A DNA stretch of 64,000 nt, taken from contig NZ_OOHJ01000015.1 of NCBI RefSeq assembly GCF_900323885.1, forward strand, positions 806,001 through 870,000. Direction: 5' to 3'. How positions within the stretch are numbered: position 1 is the first letter of the stretch; each line of letters starts with the position of its first letter. Positions 16,407-26,026 of this stretch are shown here, piece after piece. Made by a program: the position numbers and the translations under genes. Source of the stretch: [Actinomadura] parvosata subsp. kistnae (GTDB lineage Bacteria > Actinomycetota > Actinomycetes > Streptosporangiales > Streptosporangiaceae). Under the pieces are notes generated by a model. The model searched no databases, had not been told where the DNA came from, and worked only from the letters and a program-made list of their open reading frames with translations.

Positions 16407-18715
16407 ATGCCCGCCTTTCGCACCCGCATCCACGCCCTCGCCGCCGTCCTCCTGACCGCCGCCCTGTGCGCGCCCGCCGCCCCGCGCTGGCGGCGGCGCC
16501 CGTGCCGGTCGAGGACCCGATCCCCGAGAAGCCGATCCCGTCGCCGCTCACCCTCACCCTGGAGGAGTTCGCCTCGTTCCCGAAGAGCGAGCCGATCCCG
16601 CCGCCGAGCAACGACCCGCGCCTGCTGCGCCAGGCCAGGATCAACTACCTGGGCGAGTTGCCCGACGGCTCCCGCCGCCTGTACGTCAACGACCTCAACG
16701 GCAAGCTCTACCTGCTCGGACGCGACCGGCAGCCGAAGGAGTACCTGGACGTGGCCGCCGCGTTCGCCCCCGACTTCGTCTCCGGGCGCGGCCTCGGCAG
16801 CGGGTTCGGCTTCGCCGCCTTCCACCCCGAGTTCGGGCGCAACGGCAGGTTCTACACCGTCCACACCGAATGGGGCGCCGCGCTCACCACGAAGACGCCC
16901 GACCTGCCGGCCCAGCCCGGCACCCGCTTCCACGGCGTGATCACCGAGTGGACGGCCGCCGACCCGCGCGCCGGCGTGTTCTCCGGCACCCGCAGGGAGG
17001 TGCTGCGGCTCGGCTTCTCCGGCCAGATCCACGGCATCCAGCAGATCGGCTTCAAGCCCTCGGCCCGCCCGGGCGACGCCGACTACGGCCTGCTCTACAT
17101 CGCGGCCGGCGACGGCGGCCGGGGCGCCTCCAGCGACGACCCGCAGAACCTGGCCATCCCCCAGGGCAAGATCCTCAGGATCGACCCGGCCGCCGCCGGC
17201 GACCGCAAGTACACGGTGCCGCCGTCGAACCCCTTCGCCGGCCAGGAGGGCAGGCTCGGCGAGATCTACGCGTACGGCATGCGCGACCCCCACCGCTTCT
17301 CCTGGGACGGCGACCGCCTGCTCCTCGGCCACATCGGCGAGCACGCCATCGAGGCCGTCTACGACGTCGGCCCCGGCGACAACCTGGGCTGGAGCGAGCG
17401 CGAAGGCGCGTTCGTGTTCGACAAGGCCGACCGCTGCCACCTCTACACGCTGCCCGACGACGACGCCCAATACGGTTACACGTACCCGGTGGCCGCCTAT
17501 GACCACGACCCGCCGCCCGGCCACTCCTGCACCGCCGACAGCGGCCACGCCATCGTCGGCGGCTTCGTCTACCGGGGCGCGCGGCTGCCGCTGCTGTCCG
17601 GGACGTACCTGTTCGGCGACATCGTGGACGGCCAGGTCTTCACCGCCGTCGCCGACCACCTGCGCGAAGGGCTCGGCCGCGCCGCCATCTACCGGCCTCG
17701 CCTGGTGGACGCGGCGGGGAACCCGGTGACCATGCCGCAGCTGGCCGGCGACACCCGCGTGGACCTGCGCTTCGGCCAGGACGGCGCGGGCGAGCTGTAC
17801 CTGCTGTCCAAGGCCAACGGCAGGATCTGGAAGGTCACGCGGGCCGCCTACGCGCCGGCGGGCGTGCTGCCGTCGCTGCGCCGCGACCTGGTGGCCGCCT
17901 ACGACTTCGAGCACCCGCTGCCCGGCGACCCGGCCCGCGAGCAGGACCAGGGCCTGTCCGGCACCCCCATCACGCTGGTGAACGGCGGCGCCGCGATGCG
18001 CCTCGAGGACGCCGCGTACCGGGGCAGCACGCACGCGCTCGAGACCCGCCAGATCGAGCCCGCGACGGCCGGCAACGACGACTGGAAGGCCGGTGTCTAC
18101 GCCGAGGCGGGCGTGCCGACCCTGCGCTCGTTCAACGCGGTCGCGGGCACCACCGTCATGGGCTGGTTCAAGCTCCTGACCGACGGCCCCGCCCTCAACT
18201 CGAACACGCCCGACCCCGCCGACCGCTACAACGCGATCGGCCTGGCCGGCGTCCTCAGCGGCACCTCGCAGGGCCACGACGTGCGGGCGCTGCTCGAACT
18301 CATCACGGTGAACGGCGAGCTGCGGGTGGTGGCGCTGGCCAGGAGGGTGGACGGATCCGCCTCCCAGACCTTCGCCGCCGACCTGCCCTGGCAGCGGATC
18401 CTGCCGCGCGGCCAGTGGGTCTTCCTCGCCGCCACGTTCGACTTCGACACGGGGGCGATGCGCCTGTACCGCGACGGCCGCCCGCTCCCCGGCTCCTACA
18501 CGGTCACCGGCGACCCCTGGGGCCTGGAAGGCGCCCCGGAGCCCGACCTCACCTCCCCCAGCGACCCTAGGGGCATCAAGATCGGCGGCAGCTACCCGCA
18601 GAACACCCGGGAGCAGAACCCCTGCGACTGCCGCATGGACGGCCTGCTCTTCCTGGACCGCGTCGCCACCCCGGGCGAGATCAGAGCCCAGTACGAACTC
18701 CTCCGCCCCCGCTGA
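16407..18715 (+). CDS. Secreted PQQ-type sugar dehydrogenase with LamG-like domain (apparent frameshift)
   Basis: Composite of two frames. ATG 16407 opens a signal peptide (MPAFRTRIHALAAVLLTAAL then CAPAA), but that frame then becomes nonsense. The downstream frame carries the expected cleavage region ALAAAPVPVED and the whole mature protein. Adding one C to the CCCC run at 16480-16483 joins them. The mature part is a glucose/sorbosone dehydrogenase-like beta-propeller (QIHGIQQIGF, LLYIAAGDGG, GEIYAYGMRDPHRFSWDG, NLGWSEREG, YLFGDIVDGQVF). After about residue 490 comes a concanavalin/LamG-like domain (LVAAYDFEHPLPGD, TTVMGWFKLL, WVFLAATFDFDTGAMRLYRD). Likely oxidises an extracellular sugar. 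Promoter and LacI-type operator lie directly upstream. Confidence 0.82.
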
Positions 18716-18787
18716 CCCACCACGGGAACGACACCTCCACCCACCTCCGGACACCCCGCCAAGGGTGCCCGCCCTCCCCAAAGGACC

Positions 18788-18806
18788 CCCGCCGGAGTAC
18801 GGCGGG
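18788..18806. terminator. Hairpin between convergent genes
   Basis: CCCGCCG (18788-18794), five-base loop, CGGCGGG (18800-18806). It lies between the stop of the sugar dehydrogenase and the stop of the lipoprotein on the other strand. No T tract, as is common in high-GC actinomycetes. Confidence 0.45.
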
Positions 18807-18809
18807 AGG

Positions 18810-19229
18810 TCAGCCTACGACCTGCATCTTCTTCGTCCGGTGATCCGTCAGGTGCAGATCCCCGCCGAGCCGTTCCCTGAGCAGGTCCAGCACCTTCCTG
18901 CTGGACAACACGGTCCAGAGCGGTCCCACCAGGTGCGGGTTGTACTCAGGGGCGGCATCCATCCAGGCGTCCTTGCCGGCCTGGCTCTTGAACGTCGTGA
19001 CGAAGAACTCGCCGTCCGGGGTCTTGCAGTACCCCGTACGAAGCTCAGCGGCGTTGACCTGCATGCGTGGCGTGCACCCCACCTTGGCGGCGAGCTGCTC
19101 GACGGTGAGGGGGGCGGCGCCGGGCCCTTGCGCGCCCGCTGCGAGATGGCCGCCGCCGCCCCCCGAGGAGCAGCCCGCGACCAGCCCGGCCAGCAGCGCG
19201 AGGGCGGCCAGACGTGGAATCGTCGTCAT
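18810..19229 (-). CDS. Small lipoprotein of unknown function, paralogue A
   Basis: 139 residues. Lipoprotein signal peptide ending LLAGLVAGC (Cys20), then a Gly/Ala-rich spacer and a roughly 100-residue domain with paired cysteines (KVGCTPRMQ and TGYCKTPDG). This domain contains the motifs GEFFVTTF, AWMDAAPEYNPHLVGPLW and GDLHLTDHRT. It is clearly related to the next gene upstream (19273-19698), sharing YCKT.DGEFFV.TFK and APEYNPHLVGP.WTVL, so the pair arose by tandem duplication. No known family recognised; surface-anchored by inference. Confidence 0.75.
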   Translation of the reverse strand: MTTIPRLAALALLAGLVAGCSSGGGGGHLAAGAQGPGAAPLTVEQLAAKVGCTPRMQVNAAELRTGYCKTPDGEFFVTTFKSQAGKDAWMDAAPEYNPHLVGPLWTVLSSRKVLDLLRERLGGDLHLTDHRTKKMQVVG

Positions 19230-19272
19230 GTGCGGAGGTACGCAGTTCCCCCGCCGGGAGTTCAGACACCGA

Positions 19273-19698
19273 CTACTTCGGTTGGGGTGCCATCGAGGTG
19301 CGGTGGTCGGTGAGGTGCAGGTCGCCGTTGAGGGGCCCGCGCAGCGCCTCCAGCACCTTGAGCGGCCCGAGGACGGTCCACTTGGGGCCGACCAGGTGCG
19401 GGTTGTACTCGGGCGCCCGGTCCATCCACTCGTCCTTGAGCTTCTCGGTCTTGAACGTGTTGACGAAGAACTCGCCGTCCTGGGTCTTGCAGTACGCCGT
19501 CCGCACCTCGTCGGCGTCGACCTGCATCTTCGGCTTGCACCCGACCTTCTTGGAGATCTGCTCGATGGTCATGGGGGCGGCGGTGGCGGGCTGGGCATTG
19601 CCGGCTGCGGCGTAGTCGCTCCAGCCGCCTCCTGAGGAGCAGCCGGCGACCAGTCCGGCCAACAGCGCAAATGCGGCCAGACGTGGAAATGTCGTCAT
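19273..19698 (-). CDS. Small lipoprotein of unknown function, paralogue B
   Basis: 141 residues from ATG 19698. Signal peptide MTTFPRLAAFALLAGLVAGC, nearly identical to paralogue A, with the lipobox cysteine at 20. The conserved cysteines (KVGCKPKMQ, TAYCKTQDG) and the C-terminal GDLHLTDHRT are shared. The spacer after the cysteine differs most between the copies, as expected for a disordered linker. Both genes are co-directional with a 43-base gap. Confidence 0.78.
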   Translation of the reverse strand: MTTFPRLAAFALLAGLVAGCSSGGGWSDYAAAGNAQPATAAPMTIEQISKKVGCKPKMQVDADEVRTAYCKTQDGEFFVNTFKTEKLKDEWMDRAPEYNPHLVGPKWTVLGPLKVLEALRGPLNGDLHLTDHRTSMAPQPK

Positions 19699-19794
19699 GT
19701 GCGAGGGTACGCAGCCGCACGAACCTCGGTTCACTACAAAGCGCCTCAACCCTCGCCGCGCCCCATCCACCCCGCCCGCGTCAGTCCGCCTGCG

Positions 19795-20826
19795 TCAGCG
19801 CAGGATGACGCATCCTCGGGCGGCCAGGCGGCGCAGGACCTCGGGCTCGCCGTCGAGCTTGTTCCAGCGCAGGTCGAGCTTGTCGAGGTCGGGCAGCTCG
19901 GCGGGCAGCTCCCGCAACCGGTTGTTACGCAGGTCGAGCTGCTTGAGCCCGGCGGGCAACGTCTCGGGCAGCCTGCGCAGCAGGTTGTCGCGCAGGTCGA
20001 GCTGCCGCAGCCCGGCGGGCAGCTCGGGCGGCAGCTCGCGCAGCCGGTTGCCCTGGAGGTGCAGCTCGCGCAGCCGTGACAGGCGGGCGATCGTCGCGGG
20101 CAGCCGTTCGAGGCGGTTGTTGTAGAGGCGCAGCTCGACCAGCGCGGCCATCGAGCCGATCGTGTCGGGCAGGCTCTCCAGCCGGTTGTCGGTCAGGTTG
20201 AGGTAGGCCAGCCGATCGAGCCGCCCGATCCATTCGGGCACGTCGGTGAGGAGGTTGTCGCTGAGGTAGAGGTAGTCGGTGAGCGGCAGGTCGCCGAGCT
20301 CGGGCGGCAGCGCGGCGAGCCGGTTGTGGCCGAGGTCGAGCATGCGCAGCCGGGTGAGCCCGCCGATGGCGGCGGGGATCTCGGTGAGGGCGTTCTCGGC
20401 CAGGTTGAGCGACTCCAGGCCGGTCAGCTTCCAGAGCGAGTCCGGTACGGAGCTGAGCGCGTTCCCGCCGGCGGCCAGGTGGCGCAGGGACGCGGGCAGC
20501 GGGTCGGGCAGGGCGGCGACGCGGTTGCCGTACAGGAAGAGGGTCGTCAGGCCGGGTGGGAGGGCGGGCAGCGCGGTCAGCTCGTTGCCGTCGAGGTGCA
20601 GCGCGCGCAGCGCGGTGAGGCCGGACAGGCCGGGCAGCTCGCGCAGGCGGTTGCCGTCGAGCCGCAGCTCCTCCAGCGCCCCGAGCCCGGCCACGCACGA
20701 CGGCACCTCGGTGATCGCGTTCCAGGCCAGGTCGATGATCCGGGCGCCGCCGGGCACGTCGGGAAAGGCGGTCAGCCCGGAGTCGGGCGCGATGATCAGG
20801 TCGGGGGCGCGCATGCGGCCGATCAT
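19795..20826 (-). CDS. Leucine-rich-repeat protein
   Basis: 343 residues, almost entirely leucine-rich repeats of 20-23 residues with the consensus L..L.L..N.L..LP (for example LEELRLDGNRLRELPGLSGL, LRMLDLGHNRLAALPPELGD, LAYLNLTDNRLESLPDTIGS). About 13 repeats, plant/SDS22-like subclass. No signal peptide or membrane segment, so a cytoplasmic protein-binding scaffold. ATG 20826 is chosen because it forms an ATGA overlap with the stop of the Mo hydroxylase large subunit; ATG 20814 is the alternative. The coupling suggests co-expression with the hydroxylase; the partner is unknown. Confidence 0.88.
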   Translation of the reverse strand: MIGRMRAPDLIIAPDSGLTAFPDVPGGARIIDLAWNAITEVPSCVAGLGALEELRLDGNRLRELPGLSGLTALRALHLDGNELTALPALPPGLTTLFLYGNRVAALPDPLPASLRHLAAGGNALSSVPDSLWKLTGLESLNLAENALTEIPAAIGGLTRLRMLDLGHNRLAALPPELGDLPLTDYLYLSDNLLTDVPEWIGRLDRLAYLNLTDNRLESLPDTIGSMAALVELRLYNNRLERLPATIARLSRLRELHLQGNRLRELPPELPAGLRQLDLRDNLLRRLPETLPAGLKQLDLRNNRLRELPAELPDLDKLDLRWNKLDGEPEVLRRLAARGCVILR

Positions 20827-23174
20827 CCCATACGCAGCTCGAACAGCTCCGACGGCGAGATCGGCATGCGGTTGATCTCGATGCCTTCGGCGTCCTCGAC
20901 GGCCGAGGCGATGACGGCGGAGACGGGGATCACGCCGGCCTCGCCCGCCCCCTTGATGCCGAGGGGGTTGAGCGGCGACGGCGTCTCCAGGTGCCCGGTC
21001 TCGACGCGGGGGATCTCGGTGGCGTACGGCATGAGGAAGTCCATGAAGGAGGCGTTGACGAGCTGCCCGTGCTGGTCGTAGACCATGCGCTCGTACAGGG
21101 CGCCGCCGATGCCCTGGGCGACCCCGCCGTGGATCTGCCCTTCCACGATCATGGGATTGATGAGCCGCCCGCAGTCGTGCACGACGGCGTAGCGCAGGAC
21201 CTTGATCTCGGCGGTGTCGGGGTCGGTCTCGACGATGGCGGCGTGCATGCCGGCCGCGAACGTGGACCTGATCGGCGAGTAGTAGTCGCGTCCCTCCAGG
21301 CCGGGCTCCTCGCCCTCGGCGACGGGCGGCCGGTCGGGCGCGGCGGCCGTGGCGAACTGGGTGGCCTTGGCGGTCTCCTCGTCGAAGGCGTAACGCAGCG
21401 GGTTGGCCAGGACGGCCACCGTGGATAGCGGGACGGCGGCGGACGGGGCACCCACCACGTGCACGATGCCGTCGGCGATGTCGAGGTCGCCGGGGTCGGC
21501 CTCCAGCGCGTCGGCGGCGATGCGCAGCGCCTTCTCGCGCACCTTCCTGCACGCCAGCGCGATGGCGTTGCCGCTGACGACGGCGGCTCTGGAGGCGAAG
21601 GTGCCGACGGCGTAGCCGAACCTGCGGGTGTCGCCGGTGACGACGCTGACCCGTTCGATGGGCACGCCCAGCTCGGTGGCGGCGATCTGGGCGAACGCCG
21701 TCTCGTGGCCCTGCCCCTGCGAGGTGAGGCCGGTGGAGACGTGCACGCGCCCGTCGGAGGTGATCTGCACGTGCCCGCCCTCGTACGGCCCCACGCCGGT
21801 GCCCTCGACGTAGCACCCGATGCCGATGCCGAGGCCAGGGCGGCGCTCGAAGGTGTCCCAGCCGATCAGCTCTTTGATCATCCGCAGCATCTCGGGGTAG
21901 TTCCCGCTGTCGTAGATGAGCGGCCGGCCGTCCTGGAAGGTCATGCCCTGGTCGTACGGGAACTCGTCGGGCCGGATGAAGTTGGCCGCCCGCACCTCCG
22001 TGCGGTCTTTGCCCAGGTATCGGGCGATCTTGTCCATGGTGCGTTCCATGCAGAACACGCCCTGCGGCCTCCCGGCCCCCCGGTAGGGCGTGACCTGCAC
22101 GGTGTTGGTGTAGACGGCGGTGAACTCGACGCGGTACGCGCCCGGCTTGTACGGCCCGAGCAGCTGCGTCGAGGTGACGATCGGCACGATGATCCCGTAC
22201 GGGGTGTAGGCGCCGTGGTCGTGCAGGATCGTCACGTCGAGCCCCAGCACGCGCCCGTCGTCGTCGAACCCGACCCGCACGTACTGCACCTGCCCCCGTT
22301 CGTGCGCGGAGGAGACGAAGTGCTCCCGGCGGTCCTCGGTCCACTTGACCTCCCGGCCGAGCGTCATGGCGGCCCACGGGACCAGCACCTCCTCCGGCCA
22401 CGGGTGCACGATCTTCACGCCGAAGCCGCCGCCCACGTCGGGGGCGATCACCTCGACCTGCGGCAGCGGCAGCCCGAGCGCGGCGGCCACGGCCATGCGC
22501 ACGCTGGTGGAGGTCTGGGTGCTGGAGTAGACGCGCAGGTCGCGGCCGTCCCAGCGGGCGTACACGCCGCGGCCCTCCAGCGGCATGCTGGCGCTGCGCT
22601 CGATGTCGAGCCGGAAGGCGAGCGTGTGCGGCGAGGTCTCGATGGCCTCCCTGGCGCCGCGCCCGTCGGCCGCCGCGACCTCCTGGACGAGGTGCGCGCC
22701 GACGTTCCCCGGCACGTCCTCGTGCACGAGCTGCGCCCCCTGGACGGCCTCCTCGATGCCGACGACCGGTTTGAGCGGCTCGTAGTCGACCTCGATGAGC
22801 GCGCAGGCGTCCTCGGCGGCGTACCGGTCGGCGGCCACCACCATCACCACCGGCTCGCCGACGTGCCTGACGACGTCTCTGGCCAGCGGGTACGCGGTGC
22901 GCCCGTGCGTGAGCGCGGGGTGCGGGATCAGCAGCGGCAGCGCCCGGCCGACCCGCTCGGGCAGGTCCTCCCACGTGTAGATGGCGACGAGCCCTTCGAC
23001 GTCGAGGGCGCCGCTCACGTCGATGTCGCGGACGCGGGCGTGGGCGTGCGGCGAGCGGACGAACGCCGCCGCCAGCGCGTCGCGGCCGAGGTCGTCGAGG
23101 TAGCGGCCCTGCCCGGTGAGCAGCCTCGGGTCCTCGCGGCGCTGGACGGGCGCGCCGAACAGCTTCGTCGTCAT
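20823..23174 (-). CDS. Molybdenum hydroxylase large (Mo-cofactor) subunit, xanthine dehydrogenase family
   Basis: 783 residues. Mo-pterin-binding GGGFGVK at 248-254, TPYRGAGRP at 362-370, LTSQGQGHETAFAQIAATEL, and the catalytic glutamate in GIKGAGEAG (Glu745). The active-site loop is RGAGRP, not the AYRCSFR of form I carbon monoxide dehydrogenase, so CO oxidation is unlikely. Xanthine, purine or another N-heterocycle or aldehyde is more likely. With the downstream-numbered CoxS- and CoxM-like genes it forms the three-subunit enzyme. The start gives a 4-base ATGA overlap with the small subunit. The operon also overlaps an NCS2 purine permease gene. Confidence 0.92.
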   Translation of the reverse strand: MTTKLFGAPVQRREDPRLLTGQGRYLDDLGRDALAAAFVRSPHAHARVRDIDVSGALDVEGLVAIYTWEDLPERVGRALPLLIPHPALTHGRTAYPLARDVVRHVGEPVVMVVAADRYAAEDACALIEVDYEPLKPVVGIEEAVQGAQLVHEDVPGNVGAHLVQEVAAADGRGAREAIETSPHTLAFRLDIERSASMPLEGRGVYARWDGRDLRVYSSTQTSTSVRMAVAAALGLPLPQVEVIAPDVGGGFGVKIVHPWPEEVLVPWAAMTLGREVKWTEDRREHFVSSAHERGQVQYVRVGFDDDGRVLGLDVTILHDHGAYTPYGIIVPIVTSTQLLGPYKPGAYRVEFTAVYTNTVQVTPYRGAGRPQGVFCMERTMDKIARYLGKDRTEVRAANFIRPDEFPYDQGMTFQDGRPLIYDSGNYPEMLRMIKELIGWDTFERRPGLGIGIGCYVEGTGVGPYEGGHVQITSDGRVHVSTGLTSQGQGHETAFAQIAATELGVPIERVSVVTGDTRRFGYAVGTFASRAAVVSGNAIALACRKVREKALRIAADALEADPGDLDIADGIVHVVGAPSAAVPLSTVAVLANPLRYAFDEETAKATQFATAAAPDRPPVAEGEEPGLEGRDYYSPIRSTFAAGMHAAIVETDPDTAEIKVLRYAVVHDCGRLINPMIVEGQIHGGVAQGIGGALYERMVYDQHGQLVNASFMDFLMPYATEIPRVETGHLETPSPLNPLGIKGAGEAGVIPVSAVIASAVEDAEGIEINRMPISPSELFELRMG

Positions 23175-23650
23175 GCTTCCTCCGCCAGCAGCTCGGCGGC
23201 CCGGTGGACGGCCTTGACGATGTTCTGGTAGCCGGTGCAGCGGCACAGGTTGCCCGCGATGCCCTCGACCACCTCGTCGTCGGTGGGGGCCGGGTTCTCC
23301 TTGAGCAGGGCGGTCACCGTGCACAGGAAGCCCGGCGTGCAGAACCCGCACTGCAGCCCGTGGCACTCGGCGAAGGCCCGCTGCACCGCCGACATGCGGC
23401 CGTCCCGGTCCGCGAGCCCTTCGACGGTGGTGATCTCGGCGCCGTCCACGGTCACGGCGAACGTCAGGCACGAGCGTACGGGCCGCCCGTCGAGCAGCAC
23501 CGTGCAGCAGCCGCAGACGCCGTGCTCGCAGCCCACGTGCGTGCCGGTCAGGCCGAGGTCGTGGCGCAGGCAGTCGGACAGCAGCCGCCGCGCCGGCACC
23601 CGGGCCCGCCGGGCGGTGCCGTTCACGACGAGGGTGATCTCATGCTCCAC
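23171..23650 (-). CDS. Molybdenum hydroxylase small (2Fe-2S) subunit
   Basis: 159 residues. First cluster ligands Cys41, Cys46, Cys49 and Cys61 (CEHGVCGCC...C). Second cluster Cys101, Cys104, Cys136 and Cys138 (CGFC...CRC), the standard CoxS/xanthine dehydrogenase small subunit pattern. Carries electrons from the Mo site to FAD. GTG start at 23650 overlaps the FAD-subunit stop by 11 bases. Confidence 0.95.
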   Translation of the reverse strand: MEHEITLVVNGTARRARVPARRLLSDCLRHDLGLTGTHVGCEHGVCGCCTVLLDGRPVRSCLTFAVTVDGAEITTVEGLADRDGRMSAVQRAFAECHGLQCGFCTPGFLCTVTALLKENPAPTDDEVVEGIAGNLCRCTGYQNIVKAVHRAAELLAEEA

Positions 23651-24464
23651 GGGCCGCCGCCCCTTCCCGCGCCGCGTCGCGCAGCGCCCGCTCGGCCAGC
23701 ACGCCCACCAGGTGCCGGCGGTAGGCGGCGGAGGCGTGGATGTCGTCGTCCGGGTCGACGGCGTCCCGTACGCGAGCCGCCGCCGAGGACAGGTCACCGC
23801 CCACATCGATGACGACGGGCCCGCCGCCGACCCCGATGCAGGCCACCCGCGCGCCCGCCACGCCGACGACCGCGCAGGCTCCTGCCAGCGCGTAGTCGCC
23901 GTGCCTGCGGGACACCTCATGGAAGGCGGCCCCGCTCCCCTCCTCCAGCGCCGGGAAGAACGCCGACACGGCCAGCTCGCCCGGCCCGACCGCCGACTCC
24001 ATGGGCCCGACGAAGAACTCCGCCGCCGGGATCTCACGGAAGGTGACGCGGCCGCAGTCCCAGCGGGCCACGCGCACGTGCCCGCCCAGCACCGCCAGCA
24101 CGGCCGGCAGCTCGGCGGCCGGGTCGGCGTGCACGAGGCTGCCCACCACGGTGCCCCGGTTGCGGATCGCCGGGTGGGCCACCAGCTTCAGCGCCCAGGT
24201 GAGCAGCGGGTGCGCCCCGGCCCGCTCGACGTCGGCGTGCCTGGCCAGCGCCCCCACCGTGACGCCCGCCCGGCTCACCTCGATCCCGTCGAGCCCGGCC
24301 ACCCGGTTGATGTCGACGACGTGCCCGGGCGCGGCCAGCCGCATGTTGAGCATGGGGATGAGGCTCTGCCCGCCGGCCAGCACCTTGCCGCCCACCTCCG
24401 CGAGCGTGCGCAGCGCCGCGGGCAGGTCGCGGGGCGCGTGGTAGGTGAACGGCGGCGGCTTCAC
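23640..24464 (-). CDS. Molybdenum hydroxylase FAD-binding medium subunit
   Basis: 274 residues from GTG 24464. FAD-binding VLAGGQSLIPMLNMRLA near residues 28-44 and IRNRGTVVGSLVHADPAAE near 100 are the PCMH-type CoxM signatures, followed by the CO_deh_flav_C domain (HEVSRRHGDYALAGACAVV). Overlaps the upstream permease stop by 4 bases (GTGA), so permease and enzyme are translationally coupled. Confidence 0.94.
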   Translation of the reverse strand: MKPPPFTYHAPRDLPAALRTLAEVGGKVLAGGQSLIPMLNMRLAAPGHVVDINRVAGLDGIEVSRAGVTVGALARHADVERAGAHPLLTWALKLVAHPAIRNRGTVVGSLVHADPAAELPAVLAVLGGHVRVARWDCGRVTFREIPAAEFFVGPMESAVGPGELAVSAFFPALEEGSGAAFHEVSRRHGDYALAGACAVVGVAGARVACIGVGGGPVVIDVGGDLSSAAARVRDAVDPDDDIHASAAYRRHLVGVLAERALRDAAREGAAARGA

Positions 24465-25876
24465 CCGGCCTCGCCCCTGACGGCCGGCTCGGGGCTGCGG
24501 CCCGCGATGGCCCGCAGCAGGTGGTAGCCGCCCAGCACCACGATCGTGCCGAGCGCGATGCCCTCGAGGGTGAAATCGCCGCCGATGACGTGCTTCACAG
24601 GTCCGATGGCGAGGATCATTCCCGCTCCGATCGGAACCATGTTCACGGGGTCGGCGAAGTTCACCCGGTTCTCGATCCAGATCTTCGCGCCGAGCAGGCC
24701 GATCATGCCGTACAGGATGACGGTCACGCCGCCGAGCACGCCGCCGGGCGTGGCCGCGACGAGCGCCCCGAACTTCGGGCACAGCCCGAACAGGATCGCG
24801 ATGATCCCCGCGATGTAGTAGGCGGCCGTCGAGTACACCTTGGTGGCCGCCATGACGCCGATGTTCTCCGCGTACGTCGTCGTGGGCGAGCCGCCGACCG
24901 CGCTGGTGACCATGGTGCCGACGCCGTCGGCCAGCACGGCGCGGCCCACGTACGGGTCCACGTCGGTGCCGGTCATCTCGCCGACGGCCTTGACGTGCCC
25001 GATGTTCTCCGCGATCAGCGCGATCACGGCCGGCAGCACCAGCAGCACGGCCGACGTCCTGAAGTCGGGCGCGTGGAAGCTCGGCAGCCCGAACCACGGC
25101 GCGTCCGCCACCGACTGGAAGCCGACCCGGTCGTGCGGGAAGGCCGTCGCCACGCAGTACGTCCCCTCGGCCGGACAGGCGTTGCCCGCCGCGTCCCGCA
25201 GGTTGGCGCCCGGCAGCACGGACGTGACCGGCCCCGCGACCCGGTCCAGCACCCACGACAACACGAACCCGGACACCAGCCCGATCAGCACCCCGATCCG
25301 CCCGGTGAACCCCTTGAACAGCACGATCACCAGGAACGTGATCAGCATCGTGGCCAGCGCCACCCAGTGGTCCTGCGGCCAGTACACGTCCGCCACCACG
25401 AACGCCAGCCCGAACCCGATCAGCATCACCACCGCGCCCGTGACCACGGGCGGGAAGATCCGGTGGATGATCCCCACGCCGAGGACGTGGATGGCCACCC
25501 CGGCCAGCGCCAGCACGAACCCGGCCACCAGGATCGACCCGGTCACGAGCGCGTCCGCGTTCGCGACGTCGCCGCCCGCCGCCGCCCTGATCGCGAACAC
25601 GCCGCCCACGAAGGACGCGCTGGTGCCCAGATAGCTGGGCACCTTGCCCTTCACGATCAGCAGGAACAGGATCGTCGCGACGCCCGACATCATCACGGCC
25701 ACGTTCGGATCCAGCCCCATGACCAGCGGGAAGACGAACGTCGCGCCGAACATCGCGATCACGTGCTGCGCCCCGAACCCCACCATCCGGGGCCAGCTCA
25801 GCCTCTCGTCGGGCCTGACCACCTCGCCGGGGGCCAGATGCTTGCCATCACCGTGCTTGGTCCATCCCACAACCAT
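24461..25876 (-). CDS. NCS2 (uracil/xanthine-type) nucleobase permease, copy 1
   Basis: 471 residues, about 12-14 membrane segments. Family marks: GAQHVIAMFGATFVFPL (QH motif), VIALIAENIGHVKAVGEMTG (conserved Glu/Gly), and the NAT-type TTYAENIGVMAATKVYST. Proton-coupled uptake of a nucleobase such as xanthine or uric acid. An extra periplasmic loop (DAAGNACPAEGTYCVATAFP) with two cysteines is missing in copy 2. The gene overlaps the FAD subunit of the Mo hydroxylase, pointing to a hydroxylase substrate as cargo. AGGGG lies five bases before the ATG. Confidence 0.93.
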   Translation of the reverse strand: MVVGWTKHGDGKHLAPGEVVRPDERLSWPRMVGFGAQHVIAMFGATFVFPLVMGLDPNVAVMMSGVATILFLLIVKGKVPSYLGTSASFVGGVFAIRAAAGGDVANADALVTGSILVAGFVLALAGVAIHVLGVGIIHRIFPPVVTGAVVMLIGFGLAFVVADVYWPQDHWVALATMLITFLVIVLFKGFTGRIGVLIGLVSGFVLSWVLDRVAGPVTSVLPGANLRDAAGNACPAEGTYCVATAFPHDRVGFQSVADAPWFGLPSFHAPDFRTSAVLLVLPAVIALIAENIGHVKAVGEMTGTDVDPYVGRAVLADGVGTMVTSAVGGSPTTTYAENIGVMAATKVYSTAAYYIAGIIAILFGLCPKFGALVAATPGGVLGGVTVILYGMIGLLGAKIWIENRVNFADPVNMVPIGAGMILAIGPVKHVIGGDFTLEGIALGTIVVLGGYHLLRAIAGRSPEPAVRGEAG

Positions 25877-26026
25877 GCGAGCCCCTCGTGTGCCGGGCGC
25901 CTGGACGTGCCGTTGGCGGGCACATTAGGCCCGGTGGCACGCTCCTACACGGGCATGATCTGCCAAATCTGACCCGGCGACCAGAGAGATCCTCGCGCAC
26001 ACGGCGGGGCCGCGGAAGTGAGGGGG

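Noticed and set aside
20823..24464. Carbon monoxide dehydrogenase (coxMSL)
   Set aside because: The large subunit has RGAGRP in the active-site loop rather than the AYRCSFR of form I CO dehydrogenase, and the gene context is purine-related.
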